Counted from the first letter of the stretch, positions 34,965 to 43,827 are shown. The stretch: 64,000 nt of DNA from CADEDH01 sp965263455 (GCA_965263455.1 CBDHHN010000004.1:2294001-2358000); one strand, 5' to 3'. Program-made: numbers and translations. The notes: generated from the letters alone by a model not told the origin.

Positions 34965-36647
34965 ATGGCGGGTACGGGTAAGGCACACCTTCGGGACCCC
35001 GAGCAGACGCTGCTTCGGACCGAGGACCTCACGGTCGAGTTCCCCGTCGGCGCCACCGGGGCCAAGGTCCACGCCGTGAGCGGCATCTCCCTGGACCTGG
35101 TCGAGGGCGAGACCCTGGGCCTGGTGGGCGAGTCGGGCTGTGGCAAGTCGACCACGGGCAAGGCCATCATGCAGATCCCGTCGCCCACGGCGGGGTCGGT
35201 GACCCTCGACGGCACCGAGCTGACCACCCTCGACGGGGAGTCGATGCGCCGGACCCGTCCGGTGCTGCAGATGATCTTCCAGGATCCGATCTCGGCCCTG
35301 AACCCCCGGCGCACCGTGGGCGACATCATCGCCGAGCCGCTCAAGGTCTGGTGGCAGGAGGAGGACGGCCGACCGCCGACCTCGGTCTGGCTCGAGCAGT
35401 GGGGCAACCTGTTCAACCGCGTGGCCTCGGTCCTGACCCGCCCGCTTCGCTACCTGTGGCCCCTCACCGGCGTCGCCATCGTCCTGTGGATCCTGAGCGA
35501 GGCGGTGGAGGAGACCGGTCTGGAGGGCGCCCTCGGTTGGACCCAGGTCCCGGCCCAGATCATCGGCTTCCCGGTCATGGCCGCCCTCGGGTTGATCGCC
35601 GCCGTGCTGGTCGGCATGGGTCTGGTATGGCTCGCCCTGCTCATCGTCGTGCCATTCGGCGTCGTGTCGAAGACCCTGGGCAACATCCCACCCGTCCTGG
35701 GCCTGTTGGGGGCGGCGGCCGCCGCCGCCATCGCCGTGTTCATGGTGTGGCGGACCTGGAACTCCTGGGCCGGCGCACCGGCCTGGGTCCTGCGGGCGGT
35801 GATGATCCTCATCGCCACCACCGTCGTGTTGTGGCTCCTGGCCTCCCTGCTGCGTCCCAGCCGGGCCGGGGCGTCGGGGGTTGCCGCCGCCCTCGTCGGG
35901 CTGGTCGGCCTCCAGCTGTTCTACATCTCGGGACTCGACGGCGTGCCCAAGATCGGGGTCCTGGTGGCCAGCGCCGCCGTCAACGCCGTGCTCTACGTCA
36001 TCGTCCGTCGCCAGCTGGCGGCCCGGAACGAGGAACTGCGCCAACGGGCCGAGCCCCAGGTGCGGGAGATGCTGGAAACCGTCGGCATCAATCCCGACAA
36101 CGCCCTCGACCGCAAGCCGTTCGAGTTCTCGGGCGGCCAGGCCCAACGGATCTCCATCGCCCGGGCCCTGATCATGAACCCCAAGGTCATCATCTGCGAC
36201 GAGCCGGTGTCGGCCCTCGACGTGTCGGTCCAGGCCCAGATCCTCAACCTTCTGGAGGAGATGAAGGAGCGCTACGGCCTCACCCTGGTGTTCATCGCCC
36301 ATGACCTGGCCGTGGTCAAGAACGTGAGTGACCGGGTGGCCGTCATGTATCTGGGCAAGATCTGCGAGGTGTCCGATCCGGACCGGCTCTACTCCACCCC
36401 GGCCCACCCCTACACCCAGCTGCTGCTGTCGGCCATCCCCCACCCCGATCCCCTGATCGACGCCACCGTGGATCAGCCAGTGGTGGAACTGCCGTCGCCG
36501 GTGGCCCCGCCCAGCGGTTGCCGGTTCCGGACCCGGTGCCCCCTGGCCCAGGACCGCTGCGCCAACGAGGAGCCGACCATGCGAGAGGTCGCCCCCGGCC
36601 AGTTCGTGGCCTGTCACTTCCCCCTCATCGGAGAAACCGCACCGTGA
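34965..36647 (+). CDS. ABC transporter ATPase (OppF type) with an internal multi-pass membrane insertion
   Basis: A 560-residue protein; OppF-type ATPases are usually about 320-350. The ATPase pieces are complete: Walker A GESGCGKST (55-63), Q-loop FQDP (105-108), signature FSGGQ (388-392), Walker B VIICDEP (408-414), H-switch IAHD (His 446) and the C-terminal Cys-rich oligopeptide-transporter motif (about 519-551). Between Q-loop and signature, normally about 50 residues apart in the alpha-helical subdomain, lies an insert of about 228 residues (130-357). It holds six or seven strongly hydrophobic segments (about 163-181, 197-236, 241-261, 274-296, 304-322, 328-347). Frame and base composition are continuous with the flanks. 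Either the insert anchors the ATPase in the membrane or it adds a transmembrane module; no relative is recognised. Confidence 0.9.
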   Translation: MAGTGKAHLRDPEQTLLRTEDLTVEFPVGATGAKVHAVSGISLDLVEGETLGLVGESGCGKSTTGKAIMQIPSPTAGSVTLDGTELTTLDGESMRRTRPVLQMIFQDPISALNPRRTVGDIIAEPLKVWWQEEDGRPPTSVWLEQWGNLFNRVASVLTRPLRYLWPLTGVAIVLWILSEAVEETGLEGALGWTQVPAQIIGFPVMAALGLIAAVLVGMGLVWLALLIVVPFGVVSKTLGNIPPVLGLLGAAAAAAIAVFMVWRTWNSWAGAPAWVLRAVMILIATTVVLWLLASLLRPSRAGASGVAAALVGLVGLQLFYISGLDGVPKIGVLVASAAVNAVLYVIVRRQLAARNEELRQRAEPQVREMLETVGINPDNALDRKPFEFSGGQAQRISIARALIMNPKVIICDEPVSALDVSVQAQILNLLEEMKERYGLTLVFIAHDLAVVKNVSDRVAVMYLGKICEVSDPDRLYSTPAHPYTQLLLSAIPHPDPLIDATVDQPVVELPSPVAPPSGCRFRTRCPLAQDRCANEEPTMREVAPGQFVACHFPLIGETAP

Positions 36648-37750
36648 CCGACAGCGCGCGCAGTTCCAACAACGTGGCCACGCCTCCCGATCGAGACGAG
36701 CCACCGGTCCTGGTCGTGGAGAACCTGACCACCGAGTTCGCCACCCCGGCCGGGCCGCTGAAGGCGGTCGACAACGTCTCGTTCACCCTCAAGCGGGGTC
36801 GTTCGCTCGGCATCGTGGGTGAGTCGGGCTCGGGCAAGAGCGTGACGGCCCGGTCGGTGATGCGCCTGCTGCCCAAGTCGAACGTGCTGACCTCGGGCTC
36901 GGTGACCATGGACGGCATCGACATGATGTCGCTCAGCTCCAAGCAGCTCCGCGACGTGTGGGGCCCCGAGGTGGCCATGGTGTTCCAGGACCCGCTGGGC
37001 TCGCTCAACCCGGTCATGCGCATCGGTCAGCAGGTGGCCGAGGGGCTGCGGGTCCACCACGGGCTCAAGAAGTCCGAGGCCAATGGCATCGCCCTCAACC
37101 TGTTGCGCAGCGTCGGCATCCCCTCGCCCGAGGTGCGGATGGACGAGTACCCCCACCAGCTCTCGGGGGGTATGCGGCAGCGGATCGTGATCGCCATCGC
37201 CCTGTCGTGCGGGCCGAAGCTGTTGATCGCCGACGAGCCGACCACCGCGCTCGACGTGACCGTGCAGGCCCAGATCCTCGACCTGCTCCAGGAGCAGCAG
37301 CGGGAGCGGTTCATGCCGCTGATCCTCATCACCCATGACCTCGGTGTCGTCGCCGGCCGCACCGACGAGGTCATCGTGATGTATGCCGGGCGGATCATGG
37401 AGCGGGCCCCGACGTCGGTCCTGTTCCGGGACATGAAGATGCCCTACACCGAGGCGCTGTTCCGCTCGATTCCCAAGATCGAGTACCCGAGTCACACCAA
37501 GCTGGCCATCATCCCGGGCCGACCGCCCAACATGGTGGTCCCGCCCAAGGGCTGCAAGTTCGCCGAACGCTGCCGCTACGCCCAGGACCGGTGCCGGGAG
37601 GAGGAGCCGGAGTTGACTCCGGCCATCGATCCCGACCATGTCTACCGGTGCTTCTACCCCGTGGGCAGCCCTCAGGGCGAGGAGGCCCTGGCCCGCAACA
37701 TCGACAGCGGGCGCCTCACCGCCGACGGGGAACTCACCGGGGTCTCCTGA
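36644..37750 (+). CDS. ABC transporter ATPase, OppD type
   Basis: A 368-residue conventional ATPase: Walker A GESGSGKSV (about 59-67), FQDPLGSLNP, signature LSGGMRQR, Walker B LLIADEPTTALD, ITHD switch and the C-terminal oligopeptide motif with CKFAERCRYAQDRC. It pairs with the preceding unusual ATPase to drive the permease. GTG 36644 overlaps the upstream stop (GTGA). It has no membrane insertion, which makes the contrast with its partner clear. Confidence 0.95.
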   Translation: MTDSARSSNNVATPPDRDEPPVLVVENLTTEFATPAGPLKAVDNVSFTLKRGRSLGIVGESGSGKSVTARSVMRLLPKSNVLTSGSVTMDGIDMMSLSSKQLRDVWGPEVAMVFQDPLGSLNPVMRIGQQVAEGLRVHHGLKKSEANGIALNLLRSVGIPSPEVRMDEYPHQLSGGMRQRIVIAIALSCGPKLLIADEPTTALDVTVQAQILDLLQEQQRERFMPLILITHDLGVVAGRTDEVIVMYAGRIMERAPTSVLFRDMKMPYTEALFRSIPKIEYPSHTKLAIIPGRPPNMVVPPKGCKFAERCRYAQDRCREEEPELTPAIDPDHVYRCFYPVGSPQGEEALARNIDSGRLTADGELTGVS

Positions 37751-37756
37751 GCTGAC

Positions 37757-37775
37757 GCCCGGGCCGGCCCCGGGC
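37757..37775 (+). terminator. GC hairpin after the transporter operon
   Basis: GCCCGGG (37757-37763) pairs with CCCGGGC (37769-37775) around a 5-nt loop, 6 bp after the last stop. No U run follows. Confidence 0.4.
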
Positions 37776-37839
37776 CCCATCGGCCGCGCCTGCGTCCTCC
37801 CGCCACATCGCCCGCGGGACCGGTGCTGCCGCCCTTCAC

Positions 37840-37856
37840 TATGCTTCGTGAAGCAT
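37840..37856 (+). promoter_or_regulatory. -10 box TATGCT within an inverted repeat (operator candidate)
   Basis: TATGCT (37840-37845) overlaps a 7-bp inverted repeat ATGCTTC-GT-GAAGCAT (37841-37856). A protein bound to this dyad would block the promoter of the methyltransferase gene. Confidence 0.45.
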
Positions 37857-37872
37857 GACGGGGAGGGAGCCC

Positions 37873-38547
37873 ATGTCCAGGCGAGCCATGCCCAGCATCC
37901 ACACGGTCTACGGACCCTTCCTGCGTCACTTCCGGACCCGGCGCATGGCCCAGTTCGCCGAGGAGTTCCGCCCGGAACCGGCCACCACCATCCTCGACGT
38001 GGGCGGGACGGCGGCCAACTGGGACATCCTCGACCGCGAGGCCAAGATCACCCTCCTGAACCTGGAGACGGCCCGCAGTCACGGTGACACCGGTCGGTAC
38101 ACGTTCCTCGCCGGTGACGGCACCGATCTCGAGTTCGAGGATCGGTCGTTCGACATCTGCTTCTCGAACTCGGTCATCGAGCACGTCGGGACCTACGGCG
38201 ACCAGCGGACCTTTGCCACCGAGGTCCGCCGGGTGGCCGATGGGTTGTGGGTCCAGACCCCGGCCCGCTGGTTCTGGTTCGAGCCCCACTATCTGGCCCC
38301 CTTCATCCACTGGCTGCCCCGTGGGGCGCGCCGCCGCCTGGCCCGCTTCGTGACGCCGTGGGGTCTGCTGACCCGGCCCACGCCGGAGCAGGTGGAGGCC
38401 CGCCTCGACGAGATCCGGTTGCTGACCGTGCGCGAGATGACCGAGCTGTTCCCCGACTGTGAGATCCGGCGCGAGACGTGGTTGGGGATGACCAAGTCGA
38501 TCATCGCCGTGCGCAGCCAGCGTGGGGCCGGCCCCGATCTCGGCTAG
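37873..38547 (+). CDS. Class I SAM-dependent methyltransferase
   Basis: A 224-residue Rossmann-type methyltransferase: SAM-binding motif I TTILDVGGTAANWD, an acidic strand end ITLLNLE, FLAGDGTDLEF and the post-motif FDICFSNSVIEHVG. The substrate is unknown; the aromatic WFWFEPHYLAPFIHWLP segment may hold it. ATG 37873 is preferred over 37855 since GGGAGGGAG lies 4 nt upstream. Confidence 0.88.
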   Translation: MSRRAMPSIHTVYGPFLRHFRTRRMAQFAEEFRPEPATTILDVGGTAANWDILDREAKITLLNLETARSHGDTGRYTFLAGDGTDLEFEDRSFDICFSNSVIEHVGTYGDQRTFATEVRRVADGLWVQTPARWFWFEPHYLAPFIHWLPRGARRRLARFVTPWGLLTRPTPEQVEARLDEIRLLTVREMTELFPDCEIRRETWLGMTKSIIAVRSQRGAGPDLG

Positions 38548-38556
38548 ACCGGGTCG

Positions 38557-39459
38557 ATGATCCGTCCTCCGAGCTGGTTCACCGGCGCCATCGCCAACAC
38601 CCCCGACGTCCGCCAGGTCGACGTTGCCGGGACCGCCGTCAACTACCTGGCCTGGGGCGACGCCGACCTGCCGTGCCTGGTCCTGATCCACGGAGGAGCG
38701 GCCCACGCCCACTGGTGGTCGTTCATCGCCCCCCAGTTCACCTCCGACTACTACGTGGTGGCCCTGGATCTCTCCGGCCACGGTGACAGCGGCCGACGGG
38801 CGGCCTACGACATGGAGCAGTGGGCCGAGGAGGTCATGGCCGTGGCCCGCGACGCCGGCGGCCAGGGGCGGCCCATCGTGGTCGGTCACTCCATGGGCGG
38901 GCACGTGGCCATCGCCGTCGCCGCCCGCTTCGGCCATGACCTGGCCGGGGCCATCATTCTCGACGCCCCGGTCCGCCGACCCGATCCCGAATCGGAGGAG
39001 GGCGAACGGGGCCGCATGTTCCGCAATCCCAAGACCTACCCCGACCTGGAGACGGCGCTGGAGCACTTCCACCTCCAGCCCCCGCAACCGGTGGTCAACG
39101 ACTACATCGTCGACCACATCGCCCGGCACTCCCTGAAAGAGGTCGAGGGCGGCTGGACCTGGAAGTTCGATGCCAACGTGTTCCGAAACCGGCAGTTCTC
39201 GCCCACCAACGAGTACCTGCCCCGGACCACGTGCCGCCTGGCCCTGATGCACGGTCAGCTCAGCGATCTGGTGACCCCGGAGGTGCAGGAGTACATGGAG
39301 GAGCTAACGGGACGAAACGCCCCCATGGTCGAGATCCCGCAGGCCCACCATCACATCCCCCTCGACCAGCCGCTGGCCCTGATCGCCGCCGTGCGCGCCA
39401 TCCTGGCCGACTGGCAGCACAGCGTGGACAAGAAGCGCCTGCGCGACCTCGCCGGCTGA
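38557..39459 (+). CDS. Alpha/beta hydrolase
   Basis: A 300-residue alpha/beta-hydrolase with oxyanion segment LIHGGAAH (about 43-50), nucleophile elbow VGHSMGGH (Ser about 111), an acid in the MHGQLSDLV region, and the C-terminal His in QAHHHIPL. The substrate is not predictable. It follows the methyltransferase by 9 bp, so the two are probably co-transcribed. Confidence 0.9.
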   Translation: MIRPPSWFTGAIANTPDVRQVDVAGTAVNYLAWGDADLPCLVLIHGGAAHAHWWSFIAPQFTSDYYVVALDLSGHGDSGRRAAYDMEQWAEEVMAVARDAGGQGRPIVVGHSMGGHVAIAVAARFGHDLAGAIILDAPVRRPDPESEEGERGRMFRNPKTYPDLETALEHFHLQPPQPVVNDYIVDHIARHSLKEVEGGWTWKFDANVFRNRQFSPTNEYLPRTTCRLALMHGQLSDLVTPEVQEYMEELTGRNAPMVEIPQAHHHIPLDQPLALIAAVRAILADWQHSVDKKRLRDLAG

Positions 39460-39511
39460 CGTTCGCCGGTTGACGTTCGCTGGTTGACCTCGCTGGCTGA
39501 CCTTCGCCGGT
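39444..39511. repeat. Tandem 13-14 bp repeat made from the end of the hydrolase gene
   Basis: The last codons and stop of the hydrolase gene are followed by four near-copies starting at 39457, 39471, 39485 and 39498, most with TGAC then a TTCGCCGGT-like end. Each copy repeats a stop codon. This looks like local slippage. The remaining 39512-39600 holds nothing else recognisable. Confidence 0.75.
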
Positions 39512-39600
39512 CGACCGTTCAGCGGGTGGCGGCCTTCGCCGGTGGGACGGGGTCGGGGCCGGTCGCCCCGGAAGGCCCGGCGGGCGACCGTCGGTCAGGG

Positions 39601-39606
39601 CAGACT
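39601..39606 (+). promoter_or_regulatory. -10 box CAGACT, leaderless
   Basis: CAGACT ends 7 nt before GTG 39614. Confidence 0.45.
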
Positions 39607-39613
39607 GGGCGGC

Positions 39614-40405
39614 GTGAGTGACTTCGACGCCGAGACCAACACCGGGTTCCTCGACACCTCAGCCCCTCGCCCGGACCCCGAGGCCGGGCCCGACGGGCTG
39701 CCGCCGTGGTCGCCGGAGCGGGCCCGGGTCCTCGGCGCGCTGATCGAGAAGGCGTTGGCCACCCCCCAGAACTACCCGCTGAGCCTCAACGCCCTCACCC
39801 TGGCCTGCAACCAGACCACCAACCGCGATCCCCTCACCGACCTGAGTGAGTCGGCGGTCGAGCAACTGGTGGCCGAGGCCAAGACCGATGGCTGGGCCCG
39901 GCTCGTCCACCCCCGGTCGGGTCGGGGCGTGACCAAGTACCGGCACGTCGTGGACGAGGCCCTCGGGCTCGACCAGGGCGAGGTGGCCGTGATCGGGGTC
40001 CTGCTGCTCCGGGGCCCGCAGACGGTGAGCGAGCTTCGGTCACGGACCGAACGGCTGGCCGGGTTCGTCGACAACGACGCCGTCGAGGCGACCCTGGGTG
40101 GCCTCACCGGTCGGGCGCCCCACCCGCTGGTCCGCATCCTGGACCGCGAGCCCGGCCACCGGGAGCGGCGCTGGATCCAACTCCTGTGCCCGGCCCAGGG
40201 CGAGGACCGGGGCGGCGAGGGGGCCTCCGCCGCGCCTGCGTCGCCCGCGTCGCCGCCAGCGGGGTCGACCCCGACCGCGGCCCGCCCGATCGGAGAGCCA
40301 CCCGACACCGACGTGGCCGGGCTGCGGCGGGAACTCGCCGCCACCCGGGCCGAACTGGCCGAGCTGCGGGCCGCCTTCGAGGCGTTCCGGGACCAGTTCG
40401 ACTGA
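39614..40405 (+). CDS. DUF480 (YceH-like) protein
   Basis: A 263-residue protein. Residues about 30-200 match the YceH family: RVLGALIEKALATPQNYPLSLNALTLACNQ and SELRSRTERLAGF, two winged-helix-like units. A Pro/Ala linker and a short coiled coil (about 235-262, LRRELAATRAELAELRAAFE) follow, as in other members. Function is not firmly known. GTG 39614 follows a CAGACT box. Confidence 0.9.
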   Translation: MSDFDAETNTGFLDTSAPRPDPEAGPDGLPPWSPERARVLGALIEKALATPQNYPLSLNALTLACNQTTNRDPLTDLSESAVEQLVAEAKTDGWARLVHPRSGRGVTKYRHVVDEALGLDQGEVAVIGVLLLRGPQTVSELRSRTERLAGFVDNDAVEATLGGLTGRAPHPLVRILDREPGHRERRWIQLLCPAQGEDRGGEGASAAPASPASPPAGSTPTAARPIGEPPDTDVAGLRRELAATRAELAELRAAFEAFRDQFD

Positions 40406-41319
40406 TGGACATCCCCCAGGTCGTCCGCAACAAGGCCCGGGAGGCCGGGGTCGAGGAGTGGATCCAGGCCCTGCCCGGGCTGGTCCAGGAACTCAGCACC
40501 GAGTGGGGCCTGACCCTGGGTTCGCCCTATGACGAGGGGACCGAGGCCTATGTGGTGGCGGTTACGGCGGCCGACGGCACCGAGGCGGTGCTGAAGGTCG
40601 GCGTCCCCGGGCGGGGACCCCAGGTGGGTCGCGAGGCGCTGGTCCTGGAGCTGGCGGCCGGACAGGGCTGCGCCCTCCTCCTCCGTCACGACCCCGCCCG
40701 CGAAGCCCTGCTGCTCGAGCGCCTGGGCCCCTCCATGCACAATCTCGGCCTGCCCGTGACCCGCCGCCACGAACTCCTGTGCGACACCGCCCGGGCCCTG
40801 TGGCGCCCCGTCGATCCCGACCTCGGCCTGCCCACCGGGGCCGAGAAGGCCGACCTGCTGATCGACTTCGTGGTGACGGAATGGGAACGGCTCGACCGGC
40901 CCTGCACCGAGGCGGCCGTCGATCACGCGGTGGCCGCCGCCCGATCCCGCGCCGCGGCCCACGACGACGAGCGGGCCGTCCTGGTCCACGGCGACGTGCA
41001 CGAGTGGAACGCCCTCGCCACCCTCGATGGGAGCGGCTTCAAGCTGGTCGACCCGGACGGACTCCGGGCCGAGCCCGAGTACGACCTCGGCATCCTCATG
41101 CGGGAGGATCCGGAGGAACTGGCGGCCGAATCGGATCCCCGCCGCCGCTCCCGACTCCTGGCCCACCGGTCGGGCCTCGACGAGGCCGCCATCTGGGAGT
41201 GGGGCGTCGTCGAGCGGGTCTCAACCGGGTTGGTGGCGACCGGCATCGACCTGCAACCGGTGGGGGCCCAGATGCTGGCGCTGGCCGACGACATCGCCCG
41301 ACACCACCGCCCGACCTGA
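40405..41319 (+). CDS. Aminoglycoside phosphotransferase family kinase (APH(6)/Hur type)
   Basis: A 304-residue kinase-like protein: nucleotide Lys in AVLKVG, catalytic HGDVHEWNAL (about 195-204) and metal-binding LVDPDG (about 216-221). The segment CALLLRHDPAREALLLERLG resembles the streptomycin 6-kinase/hydroxyurea phosphotransferase group. Chromosomal members often have unknown small-molecule substrates, so resistance is not implied. Start ATG 40405 overlaps the DUF480 stop by one base. The 3' end overlaps the convergent MFS gene by 99 bp. Confidence 0.85.
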   Translation: MDIPQVVRNKAREAGVEEWIQALPGLVQELSTEWGLTLGSPYDEGTEAYVVAVTAADGTEAVLKVGVPGRGPQVGREALVLELAAGQGCALLLRHDPAREALLLERLGPSMHNLGLPVTRRHELLCDTARALWRPVDPDLGLPTGAEKADLLIDFVVTEWERLDRPCTEAAVDHAVAAARSRAAAHDDERAVLVHGDVHEWNALATLDGSGFKLVDPDGLRAEPEYDLGILMREDPEELAAESDPRRRSRLLAHRSGLDEAAIWEWGVVERVSTGLVATGIDLQPVGAQMLALADDIARHHRPT

Positions 41320-42612
41320 CCCCACATCGGGGGCCGGGGGGAGCCGGAGCGACAACACCGTCGCCACCCCGTTGAGCACGGCGGCCACGGCGAAGGCGGC
41401 CCGGTAACTGCCGAAGGCGTCGAAGAGCAGGGCGGCCACGTAGGGTCCGACGGCGGCCAACGTCCCGGCCGAGGCGAACATGAGCCCGACGATGGCCCCG
41501 GCGTGGCGGCGCCCGAAGTAGTCGCCGACCAGGGCCGGAAACACGGCTACCGCACCGCCATAGCCGAACCCGAAGGCGGCGGCCGCCGGGTACAGCAGCG
41601 CCAGACCGTCGGCCATCGCCAACCCGGCGAAGGCCACGACCTGGAGGGCGAGGGCGAAGCGCACCGCCCACCGACGGTCCCACCGGTCCGACACCGAACC
41701 GACGAGGAGACGACCGGTGAGACCCCCGATGCCGATGGCGCTGATGACGGTGGCCGCCGTGAGCCGGGGCACGCCGAGGTCGACGGCGTAGGCCGTGCCG
41801 TGCACGAAGGGCACGAACACCACCACGAACGTGACCGAGTACATGGCCCACAGCAACCAGAACGTGGGGGTCCGCGCCGCCTCGGCCCGGGTCATGGCCT
41901 GTTCCAGGGGCGGTTCACCGAGGCCGGCCGGGATCGGACCTGTGCCGCCGGGCGAGGGTTCGTCGTCGGGTGGGGGGTCGCCGTCGGGGGCGAGGCCCAC
42001 CGACTCCGGATCGCGTACCAGCATGGCCGCCGCCCCGAGCAGCAGCACAAGCCCGATGGCGCTGAGCACCAGGAGGGCCTGGCGCCAGCCGATGGCCCCG
42101 ATGAGGGCGGCGGCCACCGGCGGGGCCACGATGTTGCCGGCCGAGCCTCCGGCGGTCACGACGGCGGTGGCCAGCCCCCTACGGCGCACGAACCAGCGCA
42201 CGGCGGTGGCGTTGACCGGGACCCAGGAGCAGCTCATCCCGATCGGGGCCACCACGGCCAGAGCCAGGGCGGACACCGCCAGGCTGGGCGACAGGGCCCA
42301 CCCGGCCCACCCGGCGCACAGCACCACCGAACCCAGGGCCACGGTCCGGCGGGGGCCGAACCGGTCGGTGGCCCATCCGGCGGCGGCCGAGAGCGCACTG
42401 TAGAGCGCGATGTAGACGGCGAAGACGGCCGACAGCGTGGTCTGGGACCAGCCCTCGTCCTCGGTGGCGGCCAGCCGGAACTCGCCGAAGCTGAACTGGA
42501 GCCCGTAGACCACGAACAGCACCCCGAACCCGGCCCCCACCACCGTCCAGCCTCGAAAGATCCGGGGCGCCGAGCGCGCCGGTGACTCGGGCCCCGCCAC
42601 CGCCCGGTTCAC
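41221..42612 (-). CDS. MFS transporter
   Basis: A 463-residue, 12-helix transporter. The N-half has WATDRFGPRRTV, the loop 2-3 signature of the superfamily, and the C-half has its counterpart VGSVSDRWDRRW; overall layout resembles the oxalate/formate antiporter-like group. A charged central loop (about 200-240) is present. The last 35 residues (after LRLPPAPDV) are encoded only by DNA that overlaps the phosphotransferase gene in antisense, and look atypical. It lies 14 bp after the thiolase gene, probably the same transcript. Confidence 0.9.
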   Translation of the reverse strand: MNRAVAGPESPARSAPRIFRGWTVVGAGFGVLFVVYGLQFSFGEFRLAATEDEGWSQTTLSAVFAVYIALYSALSAAAGWATDRFGPRRTVALGSVVLCAGWAGWALSPSLAVSALALAVVAPIGMSCSWVPVNATAVRWFVRRRGLATAVVTAGGSAGNIVAPPVAAALIGAIGWRQALLVLSAIGLVLLLGAAAMLVRDPESVGLAPDGDPPPDDEPSPGGTGPIPAGLGEPPLEQAMTRAEAARTPTFWLLWAMYSVTFVVVFVPFVHGTAYAVDLGVPRLTAATVISAIGIGGLTGRLLVGSVSDRWDRRWAVRFALALQVVAFAGLAMADGLALLYPAAAAFGFGYGGAVAVFPALVGDYFGRRHAGAIVGLMFASAGTLAAVGPYVAALLFDAFGSYRAAFAVAAVLNGVATVLSLRLPPAPDVGSGRAVVSGDVVGQRQHLGPHRLQVDAGRHQPG

Positions 42613-42626
42613 CGTGGGGTTGTCGG

Positions 42627-43826
42627 TCAGTTCGCCACTCGGATGATCAACGCATCACCCTGGCCGCCACCACCGCACAGGCCGGCGGCGGCCAGTCCAC
42701 CACCCCGGCGCTTCATCTCGTGGGCCGCGGTGAGGGCGATGCGGTTGCCCGACATGCCCAGGGGGTGACCCACGGCGATGGCGCCGCCGTTGACGTTGAC
42801 CACGTCCCCGGGAACGCCGAGATCGTCGAGGGAGGCCAGGGCCACGGCGGCGAAGGCCTCGTTGATCTCGAACAGTTCGATGTCGGTCACGCCAACCCCG
42901 GCCCGGTCGGCCGCGGCCTTGATGGCGTTCGACGGCTGGTGCAGGAGCGAGCAGTTGTCGGGGCCGGCCACCATGGCGAACGACTCGAGGGAGGCCAGTG
43001 GGCTCACACCCAGCCGTTCGGCCGCGGCGGCCGAGGCCACGACCATGGCCGAGGCCCCGTCGGACAGCTGGGAGGCGTTGCCCGCCGTCACCGTGCCGTC
43101 CGATACGAAGGCGGGCCGGAGGCCGGCCAGCGAGCCGACGTCGGTGCCGGCCCGCACCCCCTCGTCATCGGCGAACGTGATCGGATCGCCCTTGCGCTGG
43201 GGTACCGACACGGTCACGATCTCGTCGGCCAGGATCCCGTCCTTGATGGCCCGGGCCGCCCGTTCGTGGGAGGCGGCGGCGTAGGCGTCCTGGGCTTCCC
43301 GGGGGATGTCATCGGCCCGGGCATACTGGTCGGTGCCCTCACCCATCAACACCGACTCGATGGCGCAGGTGAGACCGTCGTAGAGCAGCGAGTCGAGAAC
43401 CTCGCCATGGCCGTAGCCGTAACCGCCGCGAGCCTTGGGCAACAGGAACGGGGCGTTGGTCATCGACTCCATGCCGCCGGCCACGACCACGTCGGCCTGG
43501 CCGGTCTGGATCAGCATCCAGGCGTAGTTGATCGCCTGGAGGCCCGAGAGGCACACCTTGTTGATCGTGGTGGCGGGCACGCCCATGCCGACGCCGCCCT
43601 TCACCGAGGCGTGGCGGGCCCCGGACTGACCCTCGCCCGCGGTCAGCACGTGACCCATCACCACGTGGTCGACCTCGGAGGCGTCGACGCCGGCGGCGTC
43701 GAGGGCGCCGGCGATGGCGAGACCCCCCAGATCGGTGCCGGAGAAGCCGGCCAGCGAGCCGTTGAACCGGCCGATCGGCGTGCGGGCTCCGTCGAGGATG
43801 TACACGGGTGCGGCTGCGGAGGTCAT
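42627..43826 (-). CDS. Acetyl-CoA C-acetyltransferase (thiolase)
   Basis: A 399-residue thiolase with the acylated Cys in NKVCLSGLQAI (about 91), EINEAFAAV, the catalytic His in GHPLGMSG (about 353) and the final Cys in AGLCGGGGQGD (about 383). It joins or splits acetyl-CoA units in fatty-acid, ketone or polyhydroxyalkanoate metabolism; direction cannot be told. ATG 43826 follows a CAGACT box by 7 nt, inside an inverted repeat. Confidence 0.96.
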   Translation of the reverse strand: MTSAAAPVYILDGARTPIGRFNGSLAGFSGTDLGGLAIAGALDAAGVDASEVDHVVMGHVLTAGEGQSGARHASVKGGVGMGVPATTINKVCLSGLQAINYAWMLIQTGQADVVVAGGMESMTNAPFLLPKARGGYGYGHGEVLDSLLYDGLTCAIESVLMGEGTDQYARADDIPREAQDAYAAASHERAARAIKDGILADEIVTVSVPQRKGDPITFADDEGVRAGTDVGSLAGLRPAFVSDGTVTAGNASQLSDGASAMVVASAAAAERLGVSPLASLESFAMVAGPDNCSLLHQPSNAIKAAADRAGVGVTDIELFEINEAFAAVALASLDDLGVPGDVVNVNGGAIAVGHPLGMSGNRIALTAAHEMKRRGGGLAAAGLCGGGGQGDALIIRVAN

Positions 43827-43827
43827 G

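Noticed and set aside
33912..36704. 930-residue open frame on the minus strand
   Set aside because: Antisense shadow of the permease and ATPase genes with His/Asp/Gly-rich, motif-free translation.
40405..41319. Antibiotic-resistance gene
   Set aside because: Only family-level similarity to streptomycin/hydroxyurea kinases; no mobile element or cassette nearby, so a housekeeping substrate is as likely.
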